DNA of 51,219 bases from Cytophagaceae bacterium (GCA_027485575.1 JAIXQU010000059.1:1-51219), one strand, 5' to 3'. Numbered from the stretch's first letter, positions 1-8,882 are shown. A program made the numbers and translations. Notes: a model not told the origin generated them from the sequence alone.

Positions 1-156
1 ATTTTTAATTTTTGAGTTAAAACTTTGACCTTTAACCTGAATCCTAACTCCTATTTTTAATTTTTGAGTTAAAACTTTGACCTTTAACCTGAATCCTAAC
101 TCCTATTTTTAACTTTTGAGTTAAAACTTTTGCCTTTAACCTGATTCCTAATTCCT
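1..156. repeat. Three tandem copies of a 52-bp non-coding unit
   Basis: Units start at 1, 53 and 105. The first two are identical as far as I can read. The third differs at a few positions, and a partly related tail continues to about 170. The period is not a multiple of three and no long frame crosses it, so it is probably non-coding. It lies upstream of the NifU-like gene and may continue to the left of the window. Confidence 0.9.
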
Positions 157-256
157 AAAATCCTACCCCCATCTTGGCCTTATTTTTGTATGGCAATGAA
201 AGAGAATATTCTACCCATTTCTGAATTTATGGGTTTGAACTATTTTCTAATAAAAC

Positions 257-283
257 TTGGTATCCGAATATTCATTAAATTCG
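257..283 (+). promoter_or_regulatory. Probable Bacteroidota promoter for the NifU-like gene
   Basis: A TTG at 257-259 is followed after 16 bases by TAAATTCG (276-283), one change from the TAnnTTTG -7 consensus. The implied start of transcription near 289 leaves a short leader before the ATG at 306. This is a consensus match only. Confidence 0.45.
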
Positions 284-305
284 CCCCGCTCCATCAAAGC
301 AAACA

Positions 306-554
306 ATGATATCTATTGAAAGTGTAGAAAAAGCAATTGACAACATCCGCCCATATCTCATGGCAGATGGTGGCAATATTAAAGTATTGGAAATCACTGA
401 AGACCAAGTCGTTAAAGTTGAATTGCTAGGTTCTTGCGGCGATTGCCGAATGAGCAGCATGACCCTAAAAGCAGGTGTTGAAGATGCCATCCGACAGGCT
501 TTTCCCGAGATAAAGCGGGTTGAAGCAGTGAATATATTCTCAGAAACCGTTTAA
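306..554 (+). CDS. NifU-like Fe-S cluster scaffold/carrier (NifU C-terminal domain)
   Basis: This 82-residue protein consists only of the NifU C-terminal domain, the usual size for stand-alone NifU/NfuA-like carriers. The domain opens with the typical helix and the MADGGN segment (residues 19-24). Cys44 and Cys47 in the CGDC motif are the expected ligands for a bridging 4Fe-4S cluster between two subunits. Family knowledge says such proteins receive clusters from the SUF/ISC machinery and pass them to apo-enzymes in the cytoplasm. No other Fe-S assembly genes are in view. The DUF4175 gene begins 19 bp downstream and may be co-transcribed. The start fits the domain edge and the candidate promoter upstream. 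Confidence 0.9.
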   Translation: MISIESVEKAIDNIRPYLMADGGNIKVLEITEDQVVKVELLGSCGDCRMSSMTLKAGVEDAIRQAFPEIKRVEAVNIFSETV

Positions 555-573
555 AAACCAGGCAACTACCCAA

Positions 574-3500
574 ATGCAGAAAGACAAAATTCTGGAGGAT
601 ATCAGTCGCTTTGAAAGAAAGCGAATTTTGCAGGTTGCGCTCCAGTTGGGTGTCGGCATACTTTCTGCCACGCTTTTGTTTTTCCCGGTTATGGCCCTGC
701 TGGAGTATTTTCTTTACCTCAGCCCCGGCCTTAAACTTGGTTTTTTACTCACGTATTCAGTAACCATGATGGCTGCCCTTTGGTATTGGGTAGCCCGTCC
801 CTGGTGGAACTTACAGAATACCAGGTCCATAGATCAATATTCTGTCCTTTCCCAAACCGTATCTGGCAGAGTCAAAAATCTGGATGACAAACTCATCAAC
901 TACCTGCAATTGCTTGGTTTAAGCCTCAAAGGTGGCTCAGGCTCCTTGGTTTCTTATAGTTTGACGCAAAAACAGGATGTCATTTCAAGATTTAACATTC
1001 CTTCTCAGATTTCAGTTTCCATTCCCAAATCGGTTTGGACCAAATTGATTCCGCTGGCTCTCACAGGTTTGGTACTTGTTTTTGCTTTTTATGATTTTGT
1101 AAAAGAAGGCAGCAACCGCCTGGTGCATGTCAACCAGCAATACCTGCCACCAGCACCTTTTGATATTCACCTTTCCCAGATTCCTTCCAGAATCCTTGCC
1201 ACACAGAACTTAGAAATCAAGTCTTCGGTAACAGGTCCTGCTTTGCCAGAACAGTTATTCGTAAAAATTGGCAGCCGTACCGTAAAAATGACCAAGGGCA
1301 AATCGGGCCAATTCTCCCAAATCATTGAAAATCTGGATGTTGGAAAACATTCTGTTTCTGTTTTTTCCGGCAATATTTCATCACCCAATACCGAAATTGA
1401 GGTGTTGGCACCAGGTCAGATTCAACAACTTTCCATCAAAATTACCCCTCCTTCCTATACAAAAAGAACCGCAGAAACCCTTGACAATGAAGGCAATCTG
1501 CAAATAGCCAAAGGCAGTTTGGTAGAGTGGAATCTCGAAACAGAAAATCTGAATGACTTAAAAATAGGTTTTGGTGCCGATGCTTTGGTGCCATTTAATG
1601 TGGCTTCAGAAGGCAAGTTCAATTATTCTAAAAAAATACTTGCTGCCTCTGATTATCAAATCAATTCAAAAAACGCCCTCAACCAGCCAGACCAAAAACT
1701 GAATTATCAGATAGAAGTAATTGAGGACCAGTTTCCAAGAATCCAGGCCAATGCCATTATGGATTCCATTTCCTTTTCAAAACAATATTTTGTTGGCCGG
1801 ATTTCGGACGATTATGGCTTTTCCAGATTGTCGGCCATCATTCAGGACCCAAAAACAAAAAAGGTTTTGGCCGAAGCGCCCGTTTCAGTTTCAAGGTCAG
1901 AAAAGAACCAGGATTTTGCGTACATCCCGGAAGGAAAGGTAGCTGCTATCATTTCTCAACAAGCTGTTATTCTGAGTTTTAAGATTTGGGATAATGATGG
2001 TGTTACGGGTCCAAAAGCAACCAGCTCCCAGATTTTTGATGTAAAAGATGCTTCCAAAAATGTGGTAGCAGAATCTGTGGACCGACTCGATAAAAAGAAC
2101 GAGGAAAACCTGGAAGATTTGGTAAAGAAGACCGAAAACCTTGAAAAGAATTCCAAGAAAATGATGGAAGACCTCAAGGGTAAAAAGGAACTCAACTGGC
2201 AGGACAAAAAGGAACTTCAAAACTATGTTGAAAAGCAAAAAGACCTTTTCAAACAAATAGAAGAACTGAAAAAAGAAGCAGATAAGTCCCTGAAAAACAA
2301 GGAGGAAAACAAACTCCAATCTCAGGAAATGCTGGACAAACAGGAGCAAATCAACAAAATGCTTGAAGAAATTCTGGACCCAAAAACCAAAGAACTGCTC
2401 AAAGAGCTGGAGCGATTGATGGAGCAACAAAACCAGAACAAAGACCAACTTCAGGATGCATTTGAAAAGATGCAGGATAAAAACGAATTTATCCAGAATG
2501 AACTCGATAGGGCAATGGAAATGCTCAAGCAGTTAAAAGTTGAAGAGAAGCTTGACAAAGCCATTAAGGACCTGGATAAGCTAGCGGAGGAGCAAAACAA
2601 AGAAGGCGAAAAGAATGAAAAGGAGGGCGACAAACAAACGGATGCCCAAAAACAGGAAGCCCAGGAAAAACAAAAAGAACTAAGTGATAAGTTCAAACAG
2701 ATTCAGGAGGACGTGAAGGAGATGAAAGAAATCAACAAAAGCCTGGAGGATAAAAACAATCTGGAAACCGGGGAAGAAGAAGAAAAGGGAGTAGAAGAAG
2801 ACCAGAAACAAAGTTCGGAAGAAATGAAAGCGGGTAAGCCGCAGAAAGCAGGTAAACCGCAAAAAAGTGCAGCCAAAAAGATGAAGAAAATGGCGCAGAA
2901 AATGAAGGAAAGCCAAATGGAAATGGAAGGCGGAGGTGCCGAACAGGAAGACATTGGGGACCTGCGATACATCATTGAAAACCTGCTTCACCTCTCTTTT
3001 GACCAGGAAGAAGTATATAAAGAAGTTGCAAAAGTAAACCAGTTAGACCCTAAATATCTGGCACTTACCCAAAAGCAGATCAAAATTAAAGATGATTCGG
3101 AAATCATTAAAGACAGTTTGAAGGCTTTGGCAAAAAGAGCACCTCAAATTCAAAGTTTTGTAATGAAGGAGCTTTTCGCAATGGGCAATGCCATTGATGA
3201 ATCCGTGGATTTTGTGAAAGCCCGCCGACCGGACATTGCATCTGCAAAAGGCCAGCAAGCGATGACCAATATAAACAACCTGACCGTTATGCTGAAGGAC
3301 GCCTTGCAGCAAATGCAGCAGGATGCACAAAAGAAACCGGGTGGTAAAGCCTGCAAAAAACCAGGAAAAGGAAAACCCAAACCTGGCGGAATGAGCCAGA
3401 TGCAAAAGCAACTAAACGACCAGATTGCCAAAATGAAGGATGGCAAAAAACCTGGCAGCCAAATGAGTAAAGAATTGGCGCAAATGGCTCAAAAACAAGG

Positions 3501-3897
3501 CGCTTTGCGAAGGGCACTGGCAGAAATGGAAAAGTCTTTACAAAAAGGAAAAGATAAATCAGGCGGTTTGGGTGATGTGAAAGCCCAAATGGAGAAAACA
3601 GAAAGAGAGTTGTTGAATAAAAAACTCACGCCCGAGACCATTATGCGCCAGCAGCAAATCCTGACCAGATTGTTAGAAAGTGAAAAAGCGTTAATGGAAA
3701 GAGAAAAAGACGAAAGAAGGGAAGCAGAAAAGCCAAATTCACAAGAAAGAATTACATTGCCGGCCGAAATCAAGGAATTGCTTCGCAAAAGCCAGTCCCA
3801 AAAGGAGCAGCTACAGCAAGGAACCCCCAAACTGACAGAAATGTATCAGGAAGCCTTCGATAAATATTTTGAATCGATACAAGACAATGGACTATGA
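574..3897 (+). CDS. DUF4175-family membrane-anchored coiled-coil protein
   Basis: This 1107-residue protein matches the large DUF4175-type proteins of Bacteroidota by its layout. Two hydrophobic segments lie near residues 22-45 and 53-75, and a third near 155-172, consistent with inner-membrane anchoring. A beta-rich, probably periplasmic part follows to about residue 500. Then comes a very long Lys/Glu/Gln-rich coiled coil (about 510-800), Gly/Lys/Pro-rich low-complexity patches (about 925-960) and a final helical part. The biochemical role of the family is not known to me. The downstream anti-sigma-type ATPase overlaps its stop (ATGA), so the two are translationally coupled. Long open frames on the opposite strand here are a side effect of Lys/Glu-rich codons. 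Confidence 0.8.
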   Translation: MQKDKILEDISRFERKRILQVALQLGVGILSATLLFFPVMALLEYFLYLSPGLKLGFLLTYSVTMMAALWYWVARPWWNLQNTRSIDQYSVLSQTVSGRVKNLDDKLINYLQLLGLSLKGGSGSLVSYSLTQKQDVISRFNIPSQISVSIPKSVWTKLIPLALTGLVLVFAFYDFVKEGSNRLVHVNQQYLPPAPFDIHLSQIPSRILATQNLEIKSSVTGPALPEQLFVKIGSRTVKMTKGKSGQFSQIIENLDVGKHSVSVFSGNISSPNTEIEVLAPGQIQQLSIKITPPSYTKRTAETLDNEGNLQIAKGSLVEWNLETENLNDLKIGFGADALVPFNVASEGKFNYSKKILAASDYQINSKNALNQPDQKLNYQIEVIEDQFPRIQANAIMDSISFSKQYFVGRISDDYGFSRLSAIIQDPKTKKVLAEAPVSVSRSEKNQDFAYIPEGKVAAIISQQAVILSFKIWDNDGVTGPKATSSQIFDVKDASKNVVAESVDRLDKKNEENLEDLVKKTENLEKNSKKMMEDLKGKKELNWQDKKELQNYVEKQKDLFKQIEELKKEADKSLKNKEENKLQSQEMLDKQEQINKMLEEILDPKTKELLKELERLMEQQNQNKDQLQDAFEKMQDKNEFIQNELDRAMEMLKQLKVEEKLDKAIKDLDKLAEEQNKEGEKNEKEGDKQTDAQKQEAQEKQKELSDKFKQIQEDVKEMKEINKSLEDKNNLETGEEEEKGVEEDQKQSSEEMKAGKPQKAGKPQKSAAKKMKKMAQKMKESQMEMEGGGAEQEDIGDLRYIIENLLHLSFDQEEVYKEVAKVNQLDPKYLALTQKQIKIKDDSEIIKDSLKALAKRAPQIQSFVMKELFAMGNAIDESVDFVKARRPDIASAKGQQAMTNINNLTVMLKDALQQMQQDAQKKPGGKACKKPGKGKPKPGGMSQMQKQLNDQIAKMKDGKKPGSQMSKELAQMAQKQGALRRALAEMEKSLQKGKDKSGGLGDVKAQMEKTERELLNKKLTPETIMRQQQILTRLLESEKALMEREKDERREAEKPNSQERITLPAEIKELLRKSQSQKEQLQQGTPKLTEMYQEAFDKYFESIQDNGL

Positions 3898-4292
3898 ATC
3901 CAGTAACAATTGAGTTTCCTTCTATTATAGACAACATTAAGATTGTCGAAAGTTTTATCGACAACAGCCGTGATGTGTACAACATCTCTGACGATTTGTA
4001 TGGCAATATTCTTGTGGCCATTACCGAAGCCGTCAACAATGCCATCCAACACGGAAATGCCAACGACAAAGAAAAGATTGTGAGGCTTACCTGTGCCTCA
4101 AATCCAACAGAAATTAGCTTTGTGGTTGAAGATGAAGGTACAGGCTTTGATTACAATACTTTGCCAGACCCAACAAGCACAGAAAATATCCTCAAACCCA
4201 ATGGCAGAGGTATTTTCCTTATGAAGAACCTTTCGGATGTCCTCAAATTTGAAGACCAGGGAAAGAAGGTCGAAATGGTGTTTTATTTGTAG
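3894..4292 (+). CDS. Anti-sigma-factor-like serine kinase / HATPase_c ATP-binding protein (RsbW/SpoIIAB type)
   Basis: This 132-residue protein is a single GHKL ATPase domain, the size of RsbW-type regulators. The N box is visible as EAVNNAIQHGN (residues 45-55), the G1 box as DEGTGFD (80-86) and the G2 box as NGRGIFLM (103-110). Family members bind ATP and either phosphorylate an anti-anti-sigma STAS protein or act as small phosphorelay regulators. No STAS or sigma gene is next to it, so the partner cannot be named. Its ATG overlaps the stop of the DUF4175 gene by 4 bp, which implies translational coupling. A weak hairpin (GCCCTT at 4312-4317 with AAGGGC at 4328-4333) follows the stop. Confidence 0.85.
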   Translation: MNPVTIEFPSIIDNIKIVESFIDNSRDVYNISDDLYGNILVAITEAVNNAIQHGNANDKEKIVRLTCASNPTEISFVVEDEGTGFDYNTLPDPTSTENILKPNGRGIFLMKNLSDVLKFEDQGKKVEMVFYL

Positions 4293-4337
4293 AAATAATT
4301 TCTTCTTCTCCGCCCTTAACCACCTAAAAGGGCAATA

Positions 4338-4490
4338 TTATACACCCAGTCGGCATGGTTCGGGTTTCATGTGCTTTTCCTGTGGAGGCGAATTCTGCAA
4401 TCGTTTGTAAAATTCAATCATAAAAGGGTCTTTTAGATTTTGGCCATAAGAATTAGTTATCTGCCAGACAATCAGGCAAATAAAAGACAA
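4338..4490 (-). pseudogene. Possible small exported-peptide remnant
   Basis: A 50-codon minus-strand frame opens at a TTG (4490) with a hydrophobic segment followed by a polar tail containing KDPFMIEFYKRLQNSPP. Its composition looks more protein-like than random spacer. There is no ATG, and an in-frame TGA sits three codons upstream. I recognise no family. It could be the end of a decayed gene or chance. Confidence 0.2.
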
Positions 4491-4563
4491 AAAATGTCAT
4501 AAAATCGTTTTGGTATCGTTGCTTTTCTGAGAGCAAATGAAGTAAAGTTTTGGGCGAAGAGTT

Positions 4564-4686
4564 CGAATTTCATAGCAGCGCTAAGGATACAGAAGAAAAG
4601 GTGACGAAGTTTCTGATTTGAAGCAGTTTAGCGTCGGAATACCTGCCTGTCGGCAGACATGGATTTCCTAATGACTATTCCGGGTT
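4564..4686 (+). repeat. Dispersed repeat, copy A (123 bp), inverted relative to copy B at 36680-36802
   Basis: Reading this stretch against the reverse complement of 36680-36802 gives an ungapped alignment of 123 bp with 10 mismatches. A central block of about 50 bp (roughly 4586-4632) is identical. Both copies carry a small hairpin, CTGCC-TGTC-GGCAG. No protein is encoded across both copies. Here it lies between the anti-sigma-type gene and the broken AbiEii-like gene. Confidence 0.85.
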
Positions 4687-4763
4687 CAATGTCGTTAAGT
4701 TAATGCCTTGCACCCTTCTTCCTTTCGAGAATGGAAGGGATGAGGTTCACATAAAAATCTTAA

Positions 4764-5144
4764 CTTATTGGCATTGATTCCGGGTTTATTATTGAAAACG
4801 AGGTAAACTTAAAACCGGAATGGATAAATGATGTGGCTTATACCTTTGGAGAGAAAAAACAATTTGAACTTTTCCATCGATTAGACAATTGGCAGAAACG
4901 CTTCAACAAAATTTCTGCCCTCAGTAGAAATGAGCCAAAAGACCTTGCCTATATCCTTTTCATATACAAGAAAGTTGAATTCAGTTGGGTTGAAGAAATC
5001 GAAATTTCCAGAACGATAATGAACTGGTCCATTAACTCTTTGGAAAAAGTTAACTAGGCCATTTTGCCAAATTATGAAGCGCTGGAAAACCTAAAGAAAA
5101 ACGTAGCCTTGGATATCCTTTTGGGAAAAAACAACTTTCCTTAG
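4764..5144 (+). pseudogene. Decayed AbiEii/AbiGii-type nucleotidyltransferase (toxin family), C-terminal remnant
   Basis: One frame from 4764 to 5144 reads as the C-terminal half of an AbiEii-like nucleotidyltransferase. It contains RLDNWQKRFNKISALSRNEP and KDLAYILFIYKK, which resemble the family segment where a DNW/NKISAL stretch precedes PKDxADI. An in-frame TAG at 5055-5057 interrupts it, and the frame then continues through LPNYEALENLKKNVALDILL to a final stop at 5142. The N-terminal catalytic part is missing: only stops and the dispersed repeat lie upstream. A segment within the FSW-VEEIEIS region also appears deleted compared with the relatives I remember. In intact systems such proteins are type IV toxins paired with an AbiEi antitoxin; no antitoxin is visible. 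The assignment comes from recall of the family. Confidence 0.6.
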
Positions 5145-5180
5145 GCATTCTGAAGTTTTTAATATCGAAGTAAATGCCTT

Positions 5181-6203
5181 CTACTTCCCGGCTTTCAATG
5201 CATAAATTTTCTCTATTATTTCCACGACCTTTAATCCTTCAAGGGCATTTGTTGTGGCTACTGTTCTGCCTTTCAGGGTATTAACTACATTTTCAATCAC
5301 AAAATGGTGATTGGCCGCAGAACCTTTATAGTGCCCATAATCATTTGGCGGAAGGCTAGGCGGCAATTCCGGCATCGTGTAATCTTTGATGTGGCAATAT
5401 TCCACCTCATTCATGTATTGCCCACCCACTTTAATCGAACCTTTTTCCCCGATGATGGTCATTGAGCTCTCCAGATTGGTGTCATACACCGAAGTAGAAA
5501 AATTCAAACTACCAGTCCCACCTTTGGTAAAATCAAATTGCGCCACGCCAGAATCCTCAAACTCAGTTAAATCCCTGTGGTTGAAGTCATAAAACCGGGC
5601 CTGGATGTTGGAAATATCGCCAAACAACCAAAACATAATGTCAATAAAATGGCTGAACTGCGTAAAAAGAGTTCCGCCATCTGTCACCTGGCTGCCCTTC
5701 CAACCGCCAGCTTTATAATATCGGTTGTCCCTGTTCCAAAAACAGTTAATCTGCACATGGTAAATTTCACCCAATCGCTTGTTAGTCAGCACATCTTTCA
5801 GCCAAACAGAGGGTGGTGAATAGCGATTTTGCATTACACAAAAAACCAGTTTTCCAGCCTGTAAAGACTTGTAAATCACGTCTTCGCAATCAGCCTTGGT
5901 CAGGGCCATAGGCTTTTCTACAACGACATGCTTTCCTGCTTCCAGTGCCGCAATCGATTGTGGTGCATGGAAATTGTTTGGCGTGCAAATATTGACTACA
6001 TCAAATTCCAAACCCGAGGCCAGCAATTCCTCAATCGAGTTAAAAAAAGGAACATCAAATTTTTCCAGAATTTCTGAAGCCAAAGCAGGATTCACATCCG
6101 CCATTGCAACCAGTTCAGATTCAGGATTCTGGCTAATCATTACGGCATGGCGTTTGCCTATGTGCCCGCTGCCAACCACAGCAAAGCGAATTTTTTGAGA
6201 CAT
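5181..6203 (-). CDS. Gfo/Idh/MocA-family NAD(P)-dependent oxidoreductase
   Basis: From the ATG at 6203 this is a 340-residue protein with the two-domain Gfo/Idh/MocA layout. The N-terminal Rossmann fold has VVGSGHIGKRH (residues 9-19), and the EKP motif that holds the nicotinamide side is E96-K97-P98. A C-terminal mixed alpha/beta substrate domain carries a GGTLFTQFSHFIDIMFWLFG stretch with the conserved His. The NRYYKAGGWKGS...DGG region resembles the UDP-HexNAc-uronate 3-dehydrogenases (WlbA/WbpB type), so a nucleotide-sugar substrate is possible; this is inference. An in-frame ATG at 6224 lies inside the candidate -7 box (6222-6229), so I prefer 6203. No other sugar-pathway gene adjoins it. 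Confidence 0.85.
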   Translation of the reverse strand: MSQKIRFAVVGSGHIGKRHAVMISQNPESELVAMADVNPALASEILEKFDVPFFNSIEELLASGLEFDVVNICTPNNFHAPQSIAALEAGKHVVVEKPMALTKADCEDVIYKSLQAGKLVFCVMQNRYSPPSVWLKDVLTNKRLGEIYHVQINCFWNRDNRYYKAGGWKGSQVTDGGTLFTQFSHFIDIMFWLFGDISNIQARFYDFNHRDLTEFEDSGVAQFDFTKGGTGSLNFSTSVYDTNLESSMTIIGEKGSIKVGGQYMNEVEYCHIKDYTMPELPPSLPPNDYGHYKGSAANHHFVIENVVNTLKGRTVATTNALEGLKVVEIIEKIYALKAGK

Positions 6204-6221
6204 GTAGTTATAAATGAGCCG

Positions 6222-6229
6222 CAAATATG
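6222..6229 (-). promoter_or_regulatory. -7 box upstream of the Gfo/Idh/MocA gene
   Basis: On the minus strand this reads CATATTTG, one change from TAnnTTTG, 18 bases before the ATG at 6203. It helps decide between the two possible starts. Confidence 0.4.
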
Positions 6230-6353
6230 GGATTATGCCCGGTTTTTAGCGTTGAATTATTTTAGCAGCTTCTGAAATGAATCAACAGAAGGGAATTTCA
6301 AATATCATTTTAGAAATAATTTGGGCGGACAATTCAGGCTGTACGTTCCAATC

Positions 6354-6388
6354 TTTTTTAAAGCAGGCAAAAGCCAGGCTTTAAAAAA
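6354..6388 (-). terminator. Intrinsic terminator (probably bidirectional) after the OmpA-like barrel gene
   Basis: TTTTTTAAAGC (6354-6364) pairs with GCTTTAAAAAA (6378-6388). An inner GGC/GCC pair and an AAAA loop complete the hairpin. The T tracts on both sides allow it to work in either direction. It lies in the 6204-6474 spacer, which holds no convincing gene. Confidence 0.7.
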
Positions 6389-6474
6389 GGATTTCCACTT
6401 CCATCCTGGCCGCAATCTGTTCCCAAAGAAAAATAAGATGCTGAAAAATGGAGCATAGAAAACATTAAATTCCT

Positions 6475-7074
6475 TTACAAAAAGAACCCCAGCCTCCAAA
6501 CCAAAGCCGACGGAAAAGGAGAATATAACTGTTGATAATTCAGGTTATACAATAAAGTTGCCTGCACACCACCACGTTTTCCAAATGGCATAACATAACT
6601 TGCACCAACCAAAGGTGAAAACAACCATTTTCTTAACGTTTCATTTCCAATCCCGGTAATATACTGAACATTCAAAAAATCAATCTCAGCGTTGGCATAG
6701 AAGCTTTCAAACAGCTTTTGCCTTGCCAATACTCTGCCTCCATAATAATTAAAACTATAGGTAAAGTTATTGGTCGATCCTCCTTGGGCAATATATGAGG
6801 CCCCCAAGCCAAGTAACAAACCATCTGTTACCATATAACCCAAAGAAGGTGAAACGTCTATGTAATATGGATTGCCAAAACTCAAAGCGAAATTTCCTCC
6901 CGGCACCAATTTTTCTGTATCAAATCCTGATTTCCTTTCTTTTTTATCCGACCCTTTCTGGGTCGAAGAAACATAGACTGTTGTATCCTTTTTCTGATTT
7001 GGCTCCGGCACATATTGCGCCCAGCAGAGGGAAAAAGAACAGGAATAAAACATAAAACCGACAATGAATTTCAT
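6475..7074 (-). CDS. Small outer-membrane beta-barrel protein
   Basis: The 199-residue product starts with a signal peptide (about residues 1-20, cleavage near CWAQ-YV) and a short charged linker with KKDTT and KKERKSG. Alternating polar and aromatic strands typical of an 8-strand barrel follow: LGYMVTDGLLLGLGASY, YGGRVLARQKLFESFYANAE, VGASYVMPF. It ends in a hydrophobic strand with terminal Phe-Phe-Leu, close to the aromatic end recognised by the BAM machinery. It resembles the uncharacterised porin-like barrels common in Bacteroidota. No function can be assigned. A textbook promoter lies upstream and a strong terminator downstream, so it is probably monocistronic. Confidence 0.75.
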   Translation of the reverse strand: MKFIVGFMFYSCSFSLCWAQYVPEPNQKKDTTVYVSSTQKGSDKKERKSGFDTEKLVPGGNFALSFGNPYYIDVSPSLGYMVTDGLLLGLGASYIAQGGSTNNFTYSFNYYGGRVLARQKLFESFYANAEIDFLNVQYITGIGNETLRKWLFSPLVGASYVMPFGKRGGVQATLLYNLNYQQLYSPFPSALVWRLGFFL

Positions 7075-7097
7075 CTGGAAATCAAAATATGGAAATG

Positions 7098-7126
7098 CAA
7101 AGATAAATTGAATTTAGCGGGCCAAA
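7098..7126 (-). promoter_or_regulatory. Textbook Bacteroidota promoter (TTTG-N17-TATCTTTG) for the barrel gene
   Basis: On the minus strand TTTG (complement of 7123-7126) is followed by 17 bases and TATCTTTG (complement of 7098-7105). Both boxes match the -33/-7 consensus exactly. Transcription would start near 7091, leaving a 17-base leader. Confidence 0.7.
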
Positions 7127-7216
7127 AACGGTTCAATCCTGGCATTTTTCTTAGCATCAAAAAAAAAGAAGTGGGGCCATTTTTTACTCCTTTTTCTCAC
7201 AGAAAGCTTTTCTGCT

Positions 7217-7224
7217 TACCTTCG
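7217..7224 (+). promoter_or_regulatory. -7 box upstream of the E2 gene
   Basis: TACCTTCG differs by one base from TAnnTTTG and would place the transcript start near 7231, about 50 bases before the ATG at 7281. Confidence 0.4.
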
Positions 7225-7280
7225 CGGTCCGAAAACAAAATTTGAAGAAATTTAATATTCTTTTCCAAAGCGTAATCTAA

Positions 7281-8867
7281 ATGGCTGAAGTCATAAAAAT
7301 GCCCAAAATGAGCGACACCATGACCGAAGGTGTAATCGCTGCATGGCACAAAAAAGTGGGGGATTCTGTAAAAGCGGGAGATATTCTTGCTGACGTGGAA
7401 ACGGATAAGGCCACCATGGAGCTGGAATCTTATGAAACCGGAACACTACTTTTTATAGGAGTTAAAGAAAAAGATTCTGTCCCTGTTGATGCAGTTATCG
7501 CCATTATTGGAAAACAAGGTGAAAATTTTGACGCCTTATTTTCGGGCCAATCTGGTGGAAGTCAGGCTGCTGCTGCCATTCCAGCCCCGGTAGTTGAAGC
7601 TCCGAAACCAGTGGCTGCGGTAGCGACAACCCACATTCCTGCTGCCGTTATTCGCATGCCAAAAATGAGCGATACCATGACTGAAGGAACCATTGTCGCC
7701 TGGCATAAAAAAGTAGGAGACAAGGTAAAATCAGGCGAATTGTTGGCTGAAGTTGAAACCGACAAAGCCACCATGGAACTGGAAAGTTATGAAACCGGAA
7801 CACTTCTTTATGTAGGTCTGGCCGAAGGAGAAGCAGTTAAGGTGGATGCGATAATTGCCATTGTTGGAGATGCGGGTACGGATTACACACCATTGCTATC
7901 GGTTGCGCCAGCCCATGCAGCTGCACCAGTTTCTGAGCAAAAGGTTGCAAATACAGCCTCTGCTCCAGTTGTTGTCAGTTCTTCCGATTCCAGAGTTAAA
8001 GCCTCTCCACTGGCAAAACAAATCGCCAAAGAAAAAGGGGTTGATATTTCCGCAATTTTGGGAACTGGAGAAAACGGCAGAGTTATAAAGAAGGATGTTG
8101 AAACCTATTCACCTTCTGAGAAAGCAGTTTCATCAGCAACTTCAACAAGTAAACCATCCAAGGCAGTGGGCTCTGGTAGCTTTTCGGAATCTTTTGAAGA
8201 TGTTCCTCTTTCTCAAATGCGAAAAACAATCGCAAGAAGATTGTCCGAAAGTCTTTACACGGCTCCCCATTTTTATCTCACAATGGAGATTAATATGGAC
8301 AAAGCAATGGAAGCAAGAAAAAGTATCATTGATTTTACCGGAAATAAAATTTCTTTTAATGATATGGTTATCAAAGCAGTGGCTGCATCATTAAGGAAAA
8401 ATCCAAAAGTAAATTCCAGCTGGTTGGGTGATAGAATCCGCTACAACCACCATATCCATATTGGGGTGGCCGTTGCCGTTGATGAAGGGTTATTGGTTCC
8501 GGTTTTGCGTTTTGCAGATACAAAGTCCCTTTCTGATATCGGGACGGAGGTGAAAGATCTGGGCGCAAGAGCAAAAAACAAACAATTGCAGCCATCCGAT
8601 TGGGAGGGTAGCACATTCACCATTTCCAATCTGGGAATGTTTGGTATTGACGAGTTTACAGCCATAATCAATCCGCCAGACGCATGTATTCTTGCAGTCG
8701 GTGGCATTAAGGAAACCGTAATTGTAAAGGATGGCCAGTTCAAAGCTTCAAACGTAATGAAGGTCACGCTAAGCTGTGACCACCGTGTAGTTGATGGCGC
8801 TGTGGGTTCTGCATTCCTGCAAACCTTAAAAGGTCTCCTTGAAGATCCTGTTAGAATTCTGGCTTAA
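7281..8867 (+). CDS. pdhC: Dihydrolipoamide acetyltransferase, E2 of pyruvate dehydrogenase
   Basis: This 528-residue protein has the full E2 layout. Two lipoyl domains carry ETDKATMELES motifs (lipoyl lysines K43 and K162). Ala/Pro-rich linkers follow, then a peripheral-subunit-binding domain (about 239-275), then the catalytic acetyltransferase domain (about 300-528) with the His-Asp motif HRVVDG (H501, D505). It moves acetyl groups from the E1-bound intermediate to CoA, forming acetyl-CoA. The PKMSDTMTEG opening of both lipoyl domains matches pyruvate-type E2 rather than 2-oxoglutarate-type. E1 and E3 genes are not adjacent. The two lipoyl segments are very similar, which points to internal duplication. 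A very strong terminator follows. Confidence 0.92.
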   Translation: MAEVIKMPKMSDTMTEGVIAAWHKKVGDSVKAGDILADVETDKATMELESYETGTLLFIGVKEKDSVPVDAVIAIIGKQGENFDALFSGQSGGSQAAAAIPAPVVEAPKPVAAVATTHIPAAVIRMPKMSDTMTEGTIVAWHKKVGDKVKSGELLAEVETDKATMELESYETGTLLYVGLAEGEAVKVDAIIAIVGDAGTDYTPLLSVAPAHAAAPVSEQKVANTASAPVVVSSSDSRVKASPLAKQIAKEKGVDISAILGTGENGRVIKKDVETYSPSEKAVSSATSTSKPSKAVGSGSFSESFEDVPLSQMRKTIARRLSESLYTAPHFYLTMEINMDKAMEARKSIIDFTGNKISFNDMVIKAVAASLRKNPKVNSSWLGDRIRYNHHIHIGVAVAVDEGLLVPVLRFADTKSLSDIGTEVKDLGARAKNKQLQPSDWEGSTFTISNLGMFGIDEFTAIINPPDACILAVGGIKETVIVKDGQFKASNVMKVTLSCDHRVVDGAVGSAFLQTLKGLLEDPVRILA

Positions 8868-8882
8868 ACATGTATTGCTATA

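Noticed and set aside
1-156. CRISPR array
   Set aside because: The 52-bp units are directly adjacent with no spacers and no cas genes are present.
1897-2448. 183-codon open frame on the minus strand opposite the DUF4175 gene
   Set aside because: It is Phe/Leu-rich antisense of a Lys/Glu-rich coiled coil, a known cause of long false frames, and it has no promoter or family.
6305-6499. 64-codon minus-strand frame
   Set aside because: It runs through a strong terminator hairpin and overlaps the end of the barrel gene, and its sequence looks non-natural.
8371-8767. Minus-strand frames opposite the E2 catalytic domain
   Set aside because: They are shadows of a well-conserved gene.
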